Assembly (NCBI RefSeq): GCF_902859625.1
Contig: NZ_CADIJX010000005.1
Coordinates: forward strand, 186,001-250,000
Direction: 5' to 3'
From: Achromobacter pestifer
Lineage (GTDB): Bacteria > Pseudomonadota > Gammaproteobacteria > Burkholderiales > Burkholderiaceae_B
DNA length: 64,000 bases
Below are positions 49,857 through 58,487 of the stretch, one piece after another. A program made the position numbers and the translations under genes. Position 1 is the first letter of the stretch, and each line of letters opens with the position of its first letter. The notes under the pieces were generated by a model that worked only from the letters and a program-made list of their open reading frames with translations, had not been told where the DNA came from and ran no database searches.

Positions 49857-50837
49857 TCATCGATAGATGGCGGTAACCGGCTTTTCGCCGACGCGGGCGT
49901 AACCGCGATACATGCCTTCCGTGTTGAACGGCAAGGCCACATTGCCCTGGGCATCAACGGCCACCAGGCCGCCCTTGCCGCCGATGGTGGGCAGTTTTTC
50001 CATCACCACGCGATCCGCCGCCGTTTCCAGCGACGCGCCGCAATATTCCATTTGCGCCGCCACGTCGTACGCGGCGACCATGCGGATGAACATTTCGCCC
50101 GTGCCCGTCGTGGAAACCGCGCACGTCTTGTTGCTGGCGTAGGTGCCCGCGCCAATCATCGGCGCATCGCCGACGCGGCCCACTTGCTTGTTGGTGATAC
50201 CGCCGGTGGAGGTCGCAGCGGCCAGGTTGCCCTGCGCATCCACGGCGACCGCGCCCACCGTGCCGAACTTCTTGTCGGCGTCCAGCGGGTCGGCCGGGGC
50301 CGGCTGGCCGCGCGCGACCATGGCTTGGCCGTCGTGATCCAGCACGGCGGCGTCCGGCGTTTCACGCTGCACGCGCAGCAGTTGTTCACGACGGGCCTCG
50401 GTCGAGAAATACGACGGGTCAACGATGTCCAGGCCTTCCTCTTTGGCGAAGGCTTCAGCGCCCTCGCCCACAAAGAAAACGTGCTTGCTGTTTTCCATGA
50501 CCTTGCGCGCGGCAAAGATCGGATTGCGGATGCAGTTCACGTTGGCGATGGCGCCCGAGCGCAGCGTGGCGCCGTCCATGATGGCGGCGTCCAGCTCGTG
50601 GGTGCCGGCGCTGGTGAACACCGCGCCATGGCCGGCGTTGAACAGCGGGCAATCTTCCAGCAGGCGGACCGCTTCAGTGACGGCGTCCAATGCGCTGCCA
50701 CCCTTGGCCAGCACGGCTTGGCCGGCGGTCAGGATGGACTCCAGGGCGGCCAGGTATTCCTGTTCTTTCTCGGGCGACATGGCCGCGCGGGACATCGCGC
50801 CGGCGCCACCGTGAATGGCAATCACGGGTTGAATCAT
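49857..50837 (-). CDS. iaaA: Isoaspartyl peptidase/L-asparaginase (Ntn hydrolase, T2)
   Basis: 326 residues. The autocleavage site is KKFGTVGAVAVD, where Thr193 becomes the N-terminal nucleophile; N-terminal IAIHGGAGAMSRA and LFNAGHGAVF, and later STGGITNKQVGRVGDAPMIG, are diagnostic. It hydrolyses beta-aspartyl dipeptides and asparagine. In E. coli iaaA precedes gsiABCD, the same order as here. Its ATG overlaps the rpiR stop by 4 bases (ATGA), so the two are translationally coupled. Confidence 0.95.
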   Translation of the reverse strand: MIQPVIAIHGGAGAMSRAAMSPEKEQEYLAALESILTAGQAVLAKGGSALDAVTEAVRLLEDCPLFNAGHGAVFTSAGTHELDAAIMDGATLRSGAIANVNCIRNPIFAARKVMENSKHVFFVGEGAEAFAKEEGLDIVDPSYFSTEARREQLLRVQRETPDAAVLDHDGQAMVARGQPAPADPLDADKKFGTVGAVAVDAQGNLAAATSTGGITNKQVGRVGDAPMIGAGTYASNKTCAVSTTGTGEMFIRMVAAYDVAAQMEYCGASLETAADRVVMEKLPTIGGKGGLVAVDAQGNVALPFNTEGMYRGYARVGEKPVTAIYR

Positions 50838-51709
50838 CGTTTACCTACTCCATGGATAAGCCACGGCATCACGGACTGGGTGACCCCAGCGGCGGCCGCG
50901 ACGGAATTCTTGGCCCGATAGGCCACCGCGGCGGACAGGGCTTCAATCAGCCCCAGCGCGGCGGTTTCGGAATTGGGAATCAACTGGCGCGCGGAAAACG
51001 CATACAGCACGACGGATGCCGTGGGCGCCAGGGGGGATGTGGGCTTGTCGGTCAGCACCAGCACGGGCACGCCGGCCTGCTTGGCCGCGGCGGCCAGCGT
51101 CACGGTGTCGGCCAGATAGCGGGGAAAGCCAATCGCGATCACCAGATCCTTGCTGGTCATGCGCGACATCTGGCGTGCCGCGTGCGATACGCCGCCCGGA
51201 CCTGCCAGCGATTCGACCGAGTGCAGGTGCATGCACAAGCCACGTTGCAGCAGGCCCGCCAGGAAGCCACTGGCGCCGAAACCGATGATGAACACGCGAT
51301 CGGCGGCCAGAATGGCTTCAACGGCCTGCTCACAGGCTGCCGAATCCAGCGATTGCAGGTTGCGCTGCGCGTTGCGGATGTCTTCTTCCAGCGTGGCGGC
51401 GAAGATCTGCACGGCGCTGGCGGAATGCGCGAGTTCGGTGCGCAGCTTTTCCACCGGCTCCAGCGCGGCTTCAAAACCACGCGCCAATTCGGCGCGAAAT
51501 TGCGGATAGCCCGGTAGATCCAAGGCACGGGCGAAGCGATTCGCCGTCGCCACCGAGACCTCCACCGCCACCGCGAATTCATCGATGGTCATGGTGGCGA
51601 CGCGAAACTGATGCGCCAGCACGTACTCGGCCATCCTGTGCTGCGTCCGGCTCAGCGCGGGCTGAGCCCGGGCGATCCGATCAGCGATCGTAAGTACGGC
51701 CTTGTTCAT
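50834..51709 (-). CDS. MurR/RpiR family transcriptional regulator
   Basis: 291 residues. The N-terminal HTH_6 domain (TIDEFAVAVEVSVATANRFA, then RALDLPGYPQFRAELARGF) is followed by a SIS phosphosugar-binding domain from about residue 125 (VFIIGFGASGFLAGLLQRGL, VIAIGFPRYLADTV). RpiR proteins respond to sugar phosphates such as MurNAc-6-phosphate. As first gene of the peptide operon it probably controls it. ATG 51709 starts the family-like region. Two palindromes lie just upstream. Confidence 0.9.
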   Translation of the reverse strand: MNKAVLTIADRIARAQPALSRTQHRMAEYVLAHQFRVATMTIDEFAVAVEVSVATANRFARALDLPGYPQFRAELARGFEAALEPVEKLRTELAHSASAVQIFAATLEEDIRNAQRNLQSLDSAACEQAVEAILAADRVFIIGFGASGFLAGLLQRGLCMHLHSVESLAGPGGVSHAARQMSRMTSKDLVIAIGFPRYLADTVTLAAAAKQAGVPVLVLTDKPTSPLAPTASVVLYAFSARQLIPNSETAALGLIEALSAAVAYRAKNSVAAAAGVTQSVMPWLIHGVGKR

Positions 51710-51737
51710 CGATTGGGGGATGGTCTTAGCGGAGGAT

Positions 51738-51757
51738 TGTGTAAATCTGTTTACACA
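51738..51757. promoter_or_regulatory. Candidate RpiR operator: 8-bp inverted repeat
   Basis: TGTGTAAA, spacer TCTG, TTTACACA: a perfect inverted repeat 29 bases upstream of the rpiR start, in an AT-rich region unlike the rest of the window. This is the expected place for autoregulation by the RpiR-type protein. Confidence 0.6.
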
Positions 51758-51792
51758 CAAATTTTAAATAAGAAAATTCATTTTCATACTCA

Positions 51793-51802
51793 GGGTATAC
51801 CC
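51793..51802. promoter_or_regulatory. GGGTATACCC palindrome in the rpiR-elaA spacer
   Basis: A perfect 10-bp palindrome about 85 bases upstream of rpiR. It has the same GGGTNNNCCC plan as the two sites around the promoter at 28.0 kb, so it may be a site for a shared regulator. Confidence 0.4.
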
Positions 51803-51896
51803 GTGAATTTATGTAACAGTCATGCGAAAAGAATCGGGGCCGGTTTGAGGTACGCTACCCCCGCCCCTACCCCACTGTTTGCCTTGGATTGACGCG

Positions 51897-52355
51897 ATGC
51901 CCGATTGGAGCTGTAAACACCACCAGGACCTGACCGTGCAGGAGATCTACGCGATCCTCCAACTGCGCACGGAAGTCTTCGTCATTGAACAGAATTGCAT
52001 CTTTCAGGACATCGATGGCAAGGACCTTGTCGGCCAGACGTCCCACTTGATGGCGTGGCAGGACGGCCAACTGGCCGCCTATTGCCGAATGCTGGACCCG
52101 TCGCTGAAAGACGGCCAGATCGAGGTCGGGCGGGTCATCACCGCGCCCTGGACACGCGGCCAGGGCCTGGGCCATGAATTGATCCGCCATGCCAAGGAAG
52201 AAGTGCGCCAGCGCTGGCCTGGACGCGCCATATATTTGGGCGCTCAGGCCCGTTTGCGCGGCTACTACGGCGGCCACGGTTTCGTGCAGGTCACCGAGGA
52301 ATACATCGAGGACGGCATCCCGCATGTGGGGATGCGCCTGAACGAAGCGGCGTAG
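51897..52355 (+). CDS. GNAT acetyltransferase of the ElaA family
   Basis: 152 residues from ATG 51897. ElaA signatures are WSCKHHQDLTVQEIYAILQL, RTEVFVIEQNCIFQDIDGKD and the acetyl-CoA pyrophosphate loop VITAPWTRGQGLGHELI, plus the late GYYGGHGFVQV. The substrate is unknown. The 3' end runs into four 8-bp GCGGCGTA-like tandem units (about 52346-52376) that include the stop codon. A strong terminator follows. Confidence 0.88.
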   Translation: MPDWSCKHHQDLTVQEIYAILQLRTEVFVIEQNCIFQDIDGKDLVGQTSHLMAWQDGQLAAYCRMLDPSLKDGQIEVGRVITAPWTRGQGLGHELIRHAKEEVRQRWPGRAIYLGAQARLRGYYGGHGFVQVTEEYIEDGIPHVGMRLNEAA

Positions 52356-52381
52356 CGGCGTAGCGGCGTAGCGGCTCAAGT

Positions 52382-52418
52382 AAAAACCCCCGAACGGTTC
52401 ACTATTCGGGGGTTTTTT
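52382..52418. terminator. Intrinsic terminator after elaA, probably bidirectional
   Basis: AAAACCCCCGAA and TTCGGGGGTTTT form a perfect 12-bp stem with a T-run on the plus strand and a short one (TTTTTA) on the minus strand. It can end both elaA and the convergent CoA-transferase transcript. Confidence 0.9.
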
Positions 52419-52433
52419 TCAGCCAGGAAGGGA

Positions 52434-52518
52434 TGATGGGTTGCGCGCGCTCGGCACTCGTTTTCTTTTGCCCAGGCTCTCGCGCTACACCCATCCTACA
52501 GCGCTACACCCATCCTAC
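52434..52518. repeat. Interspersed repeat element, copy C (right half, with duplicated end)
   Basis: TGATGGGTTGCGCGCGCT (52434-52451) and the terminal CTCTCGCGCTACACCCATCC-TAC (52477-52499) match the right halves of copies A and B. The last 18 bases (GCGCTACACCCATCCTAC) occur again at 52501-52518. No left half is present. It lies 9 bases from the end of the CoA-transferase B gene. Confidence 0.8.
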
Positions 52519-52526
52519 AACGTTGA

Positions 52527-53177
52527 TTACAACGCTGATACGTCCAGCTTGGCGAGTGTTTTGGACTGGATTTCGTCCACTGTCACGCCGGGTGCCGTTT
52601 CCAGCAGCTTCAAGCCGTTTTCGGTGACTTCCATCACGCCCAGGTCGGTGATGATCAGATCGACCACCCCCACGCCGGTCAGCGGCAGGTTGCATTCGGG
52701 CAGCAGCTTGATGTCTTCGGTGCCGTCTTTCTTCTTGGCCACGTGTTCCATCAAGACGACGACGCGGCCGACGCCTGCCACCAGATCCATTGCGCCGCCC
52801 ATGCCCTTGACCATCTTGCCCGGGATCATCCAGTTGGCCAGATCGCCCTTTTCGGACACCTGCATCGCGCCCAGGATGGCCAGGTTGATCTTGCCGCCGC
52901 GGATCATCGCGAACGAATCGGCCGACGAGAAGATCGACGAACCCGGCAACGTCGTCACCGTCTGCTTGCCGGCGTTGATCAGGTCAGCGTCAACTTCGTC
53001 ATCGGTGGGGAACGGGCCAATGCCCAACAGGCCATTTTCGGATTGCAGCCACACTTCCACGCCCTTGGGCACGTGGTTGGCCACCAGGGTCGGCAAGCCG
53101 ATACCCAGGTTCACATAAAAACCGTCTTGCAGCTCGCGCGCGGCGCGCGCCGCCATTTCATCGCGGGACCATGCCAT
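52527..53177 (-). CDS. scoB: 3-oxoacid CoA-transferase subunit B
   Basis: 216 residues. The catalytic Glu is in [14 protein letters not shown] near residue 47; [19 protein letters not shown] and the glycine motif [12 protein letters not shown] match the beta subunit. With subunit A it moves CoA from succinyl-CoA (or another acyl-CoA) to 3-oxoacids such as acetoacetate. PcaJ/CatJ-type 3-oxoadipate transferases are close relatives and cannot be excluded. It starts 12 bases after subunit A. Confidence 0.93.
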   Translation of the reverse strand: MAWSRDEMAARAARELQDGFYVNLGIGLPTLVANHVPKGVEVWLQSENGLLGIGPFPTDDEVDADLINAGKQTVTTLPGSSIFSSADSFAMIRGGKINLAILGAMQVSEKGDLANWMIPGKMVKGMGGAMDLVAGVGRVVVLMEHVAKKKDGTEDIKLLPECNLPLTGVGVVDLIITDLGVMEVTENGLKLLETAPGVTVDEIQSKTLAKLDVSAL

Positions 53178-53189
53178 GTCGTCTTCTCC

Positions 53190-53888
53190 TTAGGCCGGGC
53201 GAGTGGTGCGTTGTTCGATGCGCTTTTCCGGCGTCGTGTTCAGCACGATCCGTTGCACATAGATGCCGGGCAGATGGATCTGATCGGGATCCAGGCTGCC
53301 GGTATCAACGATCTCTTCAACCTCGACCACCGTGAACTTGCCGGCCATGGCGACGTTCGGATTGAAGTTGCGGGCCGTCTTGCGGAACACCAGGTTGCCG
53401 CTGCGATCGGCGATGTGCGCCTTGACCAGCGACACATCCGGTACCAGCGAACGCTCCATCACGTATTGCTGGCCGTCGAATTCGCGAATTTCCTTGCCAT
53501 CGGCCACGATGGTGCCCACGCCCGTACGGGTGAAGAACGCGGGGATGCCAGCGCCGCCGGCGCGCAGCTTCTCGGCCAGCGTGCCTTGGGGGGTGAACTC
53601 AAGCTCAAGTTCGCCCGACAGGAACTGACGCTCGAATTCCTTGTTCTCGCCCACGTAGGACGCAATCATCTTGCGAACCTGGCGGGTATTGAGCAGTTGG
53701 CCCAAACCGAAACCATCGACGCCCGCATTGTTGCTGATGCAAGTCAAATCCTTGACGCCCGAATCGCGCAGCGCGGCGATCAGGGCTTCAGGAATACCGC
53801 AAAGGCCGAAACCGCCCACGGCGATCATCTGACCGTCCTTGACGATGCCTGCCAGCGCCTCCTGGGCGCTTGCAAAAACCTTGTCCAT
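53190..53888 (-). CDS. scoA: 3-oxoacid CoA-transferase subunit A
   Basis: 232 residues. The N-terminal [19 protein letters not shown] is the alpha-subunit CoA-binding motif, then [35 protein letters not shown] and the segment [11 protein letters not shown]. It heads a two-gene operon with scoB. The upstream 287-bp spacer (53889-54175) holds the scoA promoter region, which I cannot resolve, and an imperfect GC hairpin (about 54122-54171) after the thioesterase gene. ScoAB uses or makes acetoacetyl-CoA for ketone body or polyhydroxybutyrate turnover. Confidence 0.93.
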   Translation of the reverse strand: MDKVFASAQEALAGIVKDGQMIAVGGFGLCGIPEALIAALRDSGVKDLTCISNNAGVDGFGLGQLLNTRQVRKMIASYVGENKEFERQFLSGELELEFTPQGTLAEKLRAGGAGIPAFFTRTGVGTIVADGKEIREFDGQQYVMERSLVPDVSLVKAHIADRSGNLVFRKTARNFNPNVAMAGKFTVVEVEEIVDTGSLDPDQIHLPGIYVQRIVLNTTPEKRIEQRTTRPA

Positions 53889-54175
53889 CGCTCCAACTCC
53901 TAGTTAAGGTCGAACTGAAGAGTGCCTGCCCCGCCGCTTGCGCGGCCGTCCCATTGGGGGATCAAGAAATTCGGGGTAGGCCCTGTTTTTCCTTGGAGCG
54001 CGGCTGCCGGCGTCGGCCCAGACGGCATCGCGACATTGCCCGATGTCTCTGGGTCACGGCGCCGAGGGTGGCGCGCCCCTTTATTTCTATTCTGGTTTTG
54101 CGCTTGATTTTAACGGCATGACGGGCAATTCCGCGCAGGCTTTCGCAGGACGGGCCCTGCGGGAATTCCCCGGCA

Positions 54176-54625
54176 TCAGGCGGCAGCCTTGAATTGCGTC
54201 GCCATCTGCGCCAGCACTTCAGGCGGCCACGGTGCGGACGTATTGGCCACGTAGTCCATCCAGACTAGCACGTTGCGCCCGCGCGCATAGGGGCCCCCAT
54301 CGTCGCCAACCTTGTCCAGCAGCAGCTCGAATTCCGCGCTGGAACGTCCAATCCGAGTCACCTTGTGCGTGACGCGGACGGTGGCCGGATAGGTCAGCGG
54401 ACGCAGGAAATCGCACGAGGCATGCGCCAGGATGGCGCCATTGTCGGCGGGCAGTTCAAAGCCCGCGTCGTACAGGATCTGCATGCGGGCCTCTTCCATG
54501 AGGCGGAAATACAGCGTGTTGTTCAGATGATTCAAGGCGTCTGAATCGCCCCAACGCAAAGGCAATTCCACCTGATGGGTATCGCCCACCGCCAGAATCC
54601 GCGCAGACAGATTGTCCGGGTTCAC
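54176..54625 (-). CDS. Hotdog-fold acyl-CoA thioesterase (4HBT family)
   Basis: 149 residues, single hotdog domain. The active-site region LRWGDSDALNHLNNTLYFRL carries the conserved Asp and the HLNN turn; CDFLRPLTYPATVRVTHKVT continues the family pattern. It hydrolyses acyl- or hydroxybenzoyl-CoA thioesters; the natural substrate is not evident. It is divergent from the ETF-QO gene, with 113 bases between starts. Confidence 0.88.
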   Translation of the reverse strand: MNPDNLSARILAVGDTHQVELPLRWGDSDALNHLNNTLYFRLMEEARMQILYDAGFELPADNGAILAHASCDFLRPLTYPATVRVTHKVTRIGRSSAEFELLLDKVGDDGGPYARGRNVLVWMDYVANTSAPWPPEVLAQMATQFKAAA

Positions 54626-54738
54626 CGATTACTCCTGAAGGCTAAAAGAAATACGAAGGCATGCATGGCCTCCGCCTGCAATACAATCGCCGATAATACT
54701 TCCAGCCAAATATGGAATACATACGGGGAGCTTTGCAA

Positions 54739-56385
54739 ATGTCTGAACGCGAGTCGATGGAATATGACGTGGTCGTGGTTGGCGGTGGACCCGCTGGCCT
54801 GGCTACCGCAATCCGTCTAAAGCAGCTGGCCGCTGAAAAGAATCAGGAGATCGGTGTCTGCGTGCTTGAGAAAGGCGCGGAACTGGGTGCACACATCCTG
54901 TCCGGTGCTGTCATGGACCCGCTGGCACTGACCGAGCTCATCCCCGACTGGAAGGAAAAAGGCGCACCGCTGACCGTGCCCGTCACCCAGGACAAGTTCC
55001 TGTTCCTGTCCCAGACCGGTGCGCGCGCCACGCCGAATTGGCTGCTGCCGCCCTGTTTCCACAATGAAGGAAACTACATCGTCCGCTTGGGCGATGTGGT
55101 CAAGTGGATGGGCGAACAGGCCGAAGCGCTGGGCGTGGACATCTTCCCCGGTTTTGCCGCGGTCGAAGTGTTGTACGACGAAAATGGCGCCGTGCGCGGC
55201 GTGGCCACGGGCGACATGGGCGTGGCCCGCGACGGCTCCCACACCGATCACTACCAGCCCGGCATGGAACTGCATGCCCGCTACACGGTGTTTGGCGAAG
55301 GCGCGCGCGGCCAGCTGGGCCGCCAACTGATCGAACGCTTCAAGCTCGACGACGGCCGCGATCCGCAAGCCTACGGCATCGGCATCAAGGAAATGTGGGA
55401 AGTCGACCCGGCGCAATCCAAGCCCGGTCTGGTCATCCACACCGCAGGATGGCCGCTGGATTCCGACACCTACGGCGGTTCGTTCCTGTACCACCTGGAC
55501 AACAACCTGGTCGCCGTCGGCATGATCGTCGGCCTGGACTACGCCAACCCCTGGTTGTCGCCGTTCGACGAATTCCAACGCTACAAGACGCACCCCGCCA
55601 TTCGCGGCACGTTTGAAGGCGGCAAGCGCATCGCCTATGGCGCCCGCGCCATCACGGCGGGCGGCCTGCTGTCGCTGCCCAAGCTGACCTTCCCCGGCGG
55701 CGCGCTCGTCGGCTGCGAAGCCGGCTTCCTGAATGCGTCCCGCATCAAGGGCAGCCACGCCGCCATCAAGTCCGGCAAGCTGGCCGCCGAAGCCGCGTTC
55801 GACGCGCTCCTGGCCGACCGCCGCCAAGACGAGCTCACCGCCTATCCGAAGGCATTCGAGGCGTCGTGGCTGCACGCTGAACTGAACAAGGCGCGTAATT
55901 TCAAGCAATGGTTCAAGAAGGGTCGCACCATCGCCACGGTGATGACCGGTATCGAACAACTGCTGCTCAAGGGCAAGATGCCGTGGACCTTGCGTCACAG
56001 CAAGCCCGACCACGCCTGTCTGCAACCGGCGTCGGAATGCGCCCGTATCGACTACCCCAAGCCCGACGGCAAGCTCACGTTCGACAAGCTCAGCTCGGTG
56101 TTCATCTCGAACACCAACCATGAGGAAAACGAGCCCATCCACCTGACGCTGAAGGATGCGTCGGTGCCGGTGAAGGTCAACCTGGCGAAGTACGGCGGCC
56201 CGGAAACGCGCTATTGCCCGGCCGGCGTGTACGAATTCACCAAGGACGACCACGGCGACGACCGCTTGCAGATCAACGCGCAAAACTGCGTGCACTGCAA
56301 GACCTGCGACATCAAGGACCCCACTCAGAACATCGTTTGGGTGGCGCCGCAAGGCGGTGAAGGACCGGTGTACAGCGGCATGTGA
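54739..56385 (+). CDS. Electron transfer flavoprotein-ubiquinone oxidoreductase
   Basis: 548 residues, standard ETF-QO size. FAD motif YDVVVVGGGPAGLATAIRL at the N-terminus, HILSGAVMDPLAL, the ubiquinone/membrane region, and a C-terminal [4Fe-4S] cluster with CPAGVYEF and CVHCKTCDIKDPTQNIVW. It takes electrons from ETF (acyl-CoA and amino acid dehydrogenases) to ubiquinone on the inner membrane. GGGGAG lies 8 bases before ATG 54739, which decides the start. A terminator at 56411 follows. Confidence 0.96.
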   Translation: MSERESMEYDVVVVGGGPAGLATAIRLKQLAAEKNQEIGVCVLEKGAELGAHILSGAVMDPLALTELIPDWKEKGAPLTVPVTQDKFLFLSQTGARATPNWLLPPCFHNEGNYIVRLGDVVKWMGEQAEALGVDIFPGFAAVEVLYDENGAVRGVATGDMGVARDGSHTDHYQPGMELHARYTVFGEGARGQLGRQLIERFKLDDGRDPQAYGIGIKEMWEVDPAQSKPGLVIHTAGWPLDSDTYGGSFLYHLDNNLVAVGMIVGLDYANPWLSPFDEFQRYKTHPAIRGTFEGGKRIAYGARAITAGGLLSLPKLTFPGGALVGCEAGFLNASRIKGSHAAIKSGKLAAEAAFDALLADRRQDELTAYPKAFEASWLHAELNKARNFKQWFKKGRTIATVMTGIEQLLLKGKMPWTLRHSKPDHACLQPASECARIDYPKPDGKLTFDKLSSVFISNTNHEENEPIHLTLKDASVPVKVNLAKYGGPETRYCPAGVYEFTKDDHGDDRLQINAQNCVHCKTCDIKDPTQNIVWVAPQGGEGPVYSGM

Positions 56386-56410
56386 TCCGGCCAGGGCTTG
56401 CTCCTGCCAC

Positions 56411-56433
56411 AAGGCGCCCTTGGGGCGCTTTTT
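56411..56433 (+). terminator. Intrinsic terminator after the ETF-QO gene
   Basis: GCGCCC, loop TTG, GGGCGC, with flanking AA/TT pairs and TTTTT. It sits 28 bases after the stop and separates the ETF-QO gene from the SDR gene. Confidence 0.75.
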
Positions 56434-56449
56434 CATTTTCAGGTGACTT

Positions 56450-57301
56450 ATGACTGAGCGCGTCCTTCTCATTGGCTGCGGCGACCTGGGCCAGCGCGTT
56501 GCCCGGCGCTTCCTGGCGCGTGGTGACGAGGTTCACGCGCTGCGCCGCCATCCGCCCGTGGATGATGCAAGCGGCATCCAATGGCTGCAAGGCGACATCG
56601 CCCAGCCCGGCGGCCTGCCCGCCCTGCCCTTGGGCGTGACGCGGTTGATCCACCTGCCTGCCCCCGGGGCGCGCGATGCGTCGGTCTACCGTGGCGTATT
56701 CATCGACGGCCTGCGGGCCGTGCTGGACGCGCTGGACACATCGCGGCTCAAGCGCGTCGTGTTTGTGTCCTCCAGCGCCGTCTATGGGGAACACCATGGC
56801 GGCTGGGTCAACGAAGACACCCCGCCCGCCCCGCAGGGATTCAACGGCCAGGTACTGCTGGAGGCCGAGGCGGCGCTGGCTGCGCGTGGCCTGTCGTCAA
56901 CGGCGCTGCGCTTGGCCGGCCTGTATGGGCCAGGCCGGCTGCAATTGATCGAACGGCTGCGCAGCGGCGCGGCCGGCGCCCCCATCCAACCCGAGCATTG
57001 GGCCAACCGCATCCATATCGATGACGCTGCCGCCGCGGTCGTGCACCTGTCGCTGTTGCCTGCTGTCGATCCCGTGTACATCGGCTGCGATGACACGCCA
57101 TTGCCGCTGCATGCGCTCTACGCCGACCTGGCGGCGATGATCGGTGCACCCGCGCCGCGCACGGCGCCCGCCCCCGCGAACGTCGGCAGCAAGAAACTCA
57201 GCAATGCCCGGCTGCGGGCCAGCGGGTTCACACTGCAATGGCCGGATTCGCGGCCGGGCTACGCCGCGCTGCTGGCCGACGCCGACGTTCCTCCGGTTTG
57301 A
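56450..57301 (+). CDS. NAD(P)-binding SDR-type protein (YeeZ-like)
   Basis: 283 residues. The N-terminal GCGDLGQRVARRFLARG nucleotide-binding turn, SSSAVYGEHHGGWVNED in the centre, and LRLAGLYGPGR are typical of atypical extended SDR proteins such as YeeZ. The usual YxxxK catalytic pair is not evident (the place where it would fall reads GQVLLEAEAAL), so a classical dehydrogenase activity is doubtful. It lies between the ETF-QO gene and the P450-like gene. Confidence 0.82.
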   Translation: MTERVLLIGCGDLGQRVARRFLARGDEVHALRRHPPVDDASGIQWLQGDIAQPGGLPALPLGVTRLIHLPAPGARDASVYRGVFIDGLRAVLDALDTSRLKRVVFVSSSAVYGEHHGGWVNEDTPPAPQGFNGQVLLEAEAALAARGLSSTALRLAGLYGPGRLQLIERLRSGAAGAPIQPEHWANRIHIDDAAAAVVHLSLLPAVDPVYIGCDDTPLPLHALYADLAAMIGAPAPRTAPAPANVGSKKLSNARLRASGFTLQWPDSRPGYAALLADADVPPV

Positions 57302-57383
57302 CGCAGGCATAGTTCGCCCAACGCCGAATCGTTGTGTGCGCGGGCGATGGATACTGTCAGCCAGATCCACTGCCCGCGACGCC

Positions 57384-58487
57384 ATGCTTCCCGTCCATCC
57401 CCTGCTTGCGGTCACCCACGCCGACCCTTATCCCTATTACGCCGCGCTGGCGCGCGAGACGCCGCTGTATCGAGACGACGCGCTGGGCCTTTGGGTCGCC
57501 AGCCATCCGGACACGATCCAGGCCGTCATGCGCCACCCGGCCGCCCGTGTCCGCCCGCCGTCTGAACCCGTGCCGCCAGGCCTGTTCCCTGGCCCGGCAG
57601 GCGCGCTGTTCGGCCGTTTCGTGCGCATGAACGATAGCGGCCTGCACACGCGGATCAAGACGCTGCTGGCCGCATTCATTCGCGAGCAGGGCACGCAGCC
57701 CTGTACCCCGCAGTGGCCCGGGTTGCCGACCCTGGATGCCGCCGCCGTGGACGGCTACCTGACCGCCGCGCCCGTGCATGCGCAAGCGGCCTTTCTGGGA
57801 TTGGCCCCGGTCGTGCAAGCCGATTGCGCGATGCACATTGCCGCGTTCCTGTCCGCCTTGCCCGCCACCGCGAACGCGGACCAGATCGCCGCCGGCCATG
57901 CCGCGGCCCAGGCGCTTCAAGACTGCCTGGAATGCCTGCTGCTTGCGGAAGACGCCGCTCCCGCGTTGTGCAGGCTGCGCCAGGACGGCGCGCGCGCCGA
58001 TATCCCCGTCGCCCTGATCGCGGCGAACCTGGCGGGCCTGTTGTTTCAGTCCTGCGAAGCCGGCGCCGGATTGCTGGGCAATGCGCTGGTGCATGCCGGC
58101 CGGCATGGCTTGCGCAAGGACGCCCCCCGAGCCGCGACAAGAGCCGTCATTGACCATGTGATCCGTCACGACCCACCGCTGCACAACACGCGGCGATTCC
58201 TGGCCGACGCCATCACGATTGCCGGGCAACGGATCGAGGCCGGCCAGACCGTGTTGCTGGTGCTGGCCGCCGCCGCCACGGTCCAACCCGATGCCGGCTG
58301 GACATTTGGTGCGCTGGGTCACGCCTGCCCTGGCCAAGACCTGGCGCGCGACCATGCCGCCGACGCGCTGTCGCACCTGCTGCAAGCCGGTATCTCGCCT
58401 GCCGCCCTGGCCTCTGATTTCCGTTACCGGCCGCTGCCCAATGCGCGCGTGCCGCTGTTTGCATTTCCCAAGGAGCACACGCGATGA
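57384..58487 (+). CDS. Divergent cytochrome P450-like protein
   Basis: 367 residues, shorter than the usual 400. The heme-binding loop FGALGHACPGQDLAR is complete, with the Cys thiolate near residue 315. Upstream, DPPLHNTRRFLADAITIAGQ is typical of P450s. But the K-helix ExxR is HVIR (no Glu), the I-helix acid-alcohol pair reads CEAGAGLLG instead of GxE/DTT, and the meander between the beta-strand and the heme loop is shortened by about 20 residues. Heme binding is likely, normal oxygen activation is doubtful. ATG 57384 is chosen. The ATGA overlap with the next gene shows translational coupling. Confidence 0.75.
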   Translation: MLPVHPLLAVTHADPYPYYAALARETPLYRDDALGLWVASHPDTIQAVMRHPAARVRPPSEPVPPGLFPGPAGALFGRFVRMNDSGLHTRIKTLLAAFIREQGTQPCTPQWPGLPTLDAAAVDGYLTAAPVHAQAAFLGLAPVVQADCAMHIAAFLSALPATANADQIAAGHAAAQALQDCLECLLLAEDAAPALCRLRQDGARADIPVALIAANLAGLLFQSCEAGAGLLGNALVHAGRHGLRKDAPRAATRAVIDHVIRHDPPLHNTRRFLADAITIAGQRIEAGQTVLLVLAAAATVQPDAGWTFGALGHACPGQDLARDHAADALSHLLQAGISPAALASDFRYRPLPNARVPLFAFPKEHTR

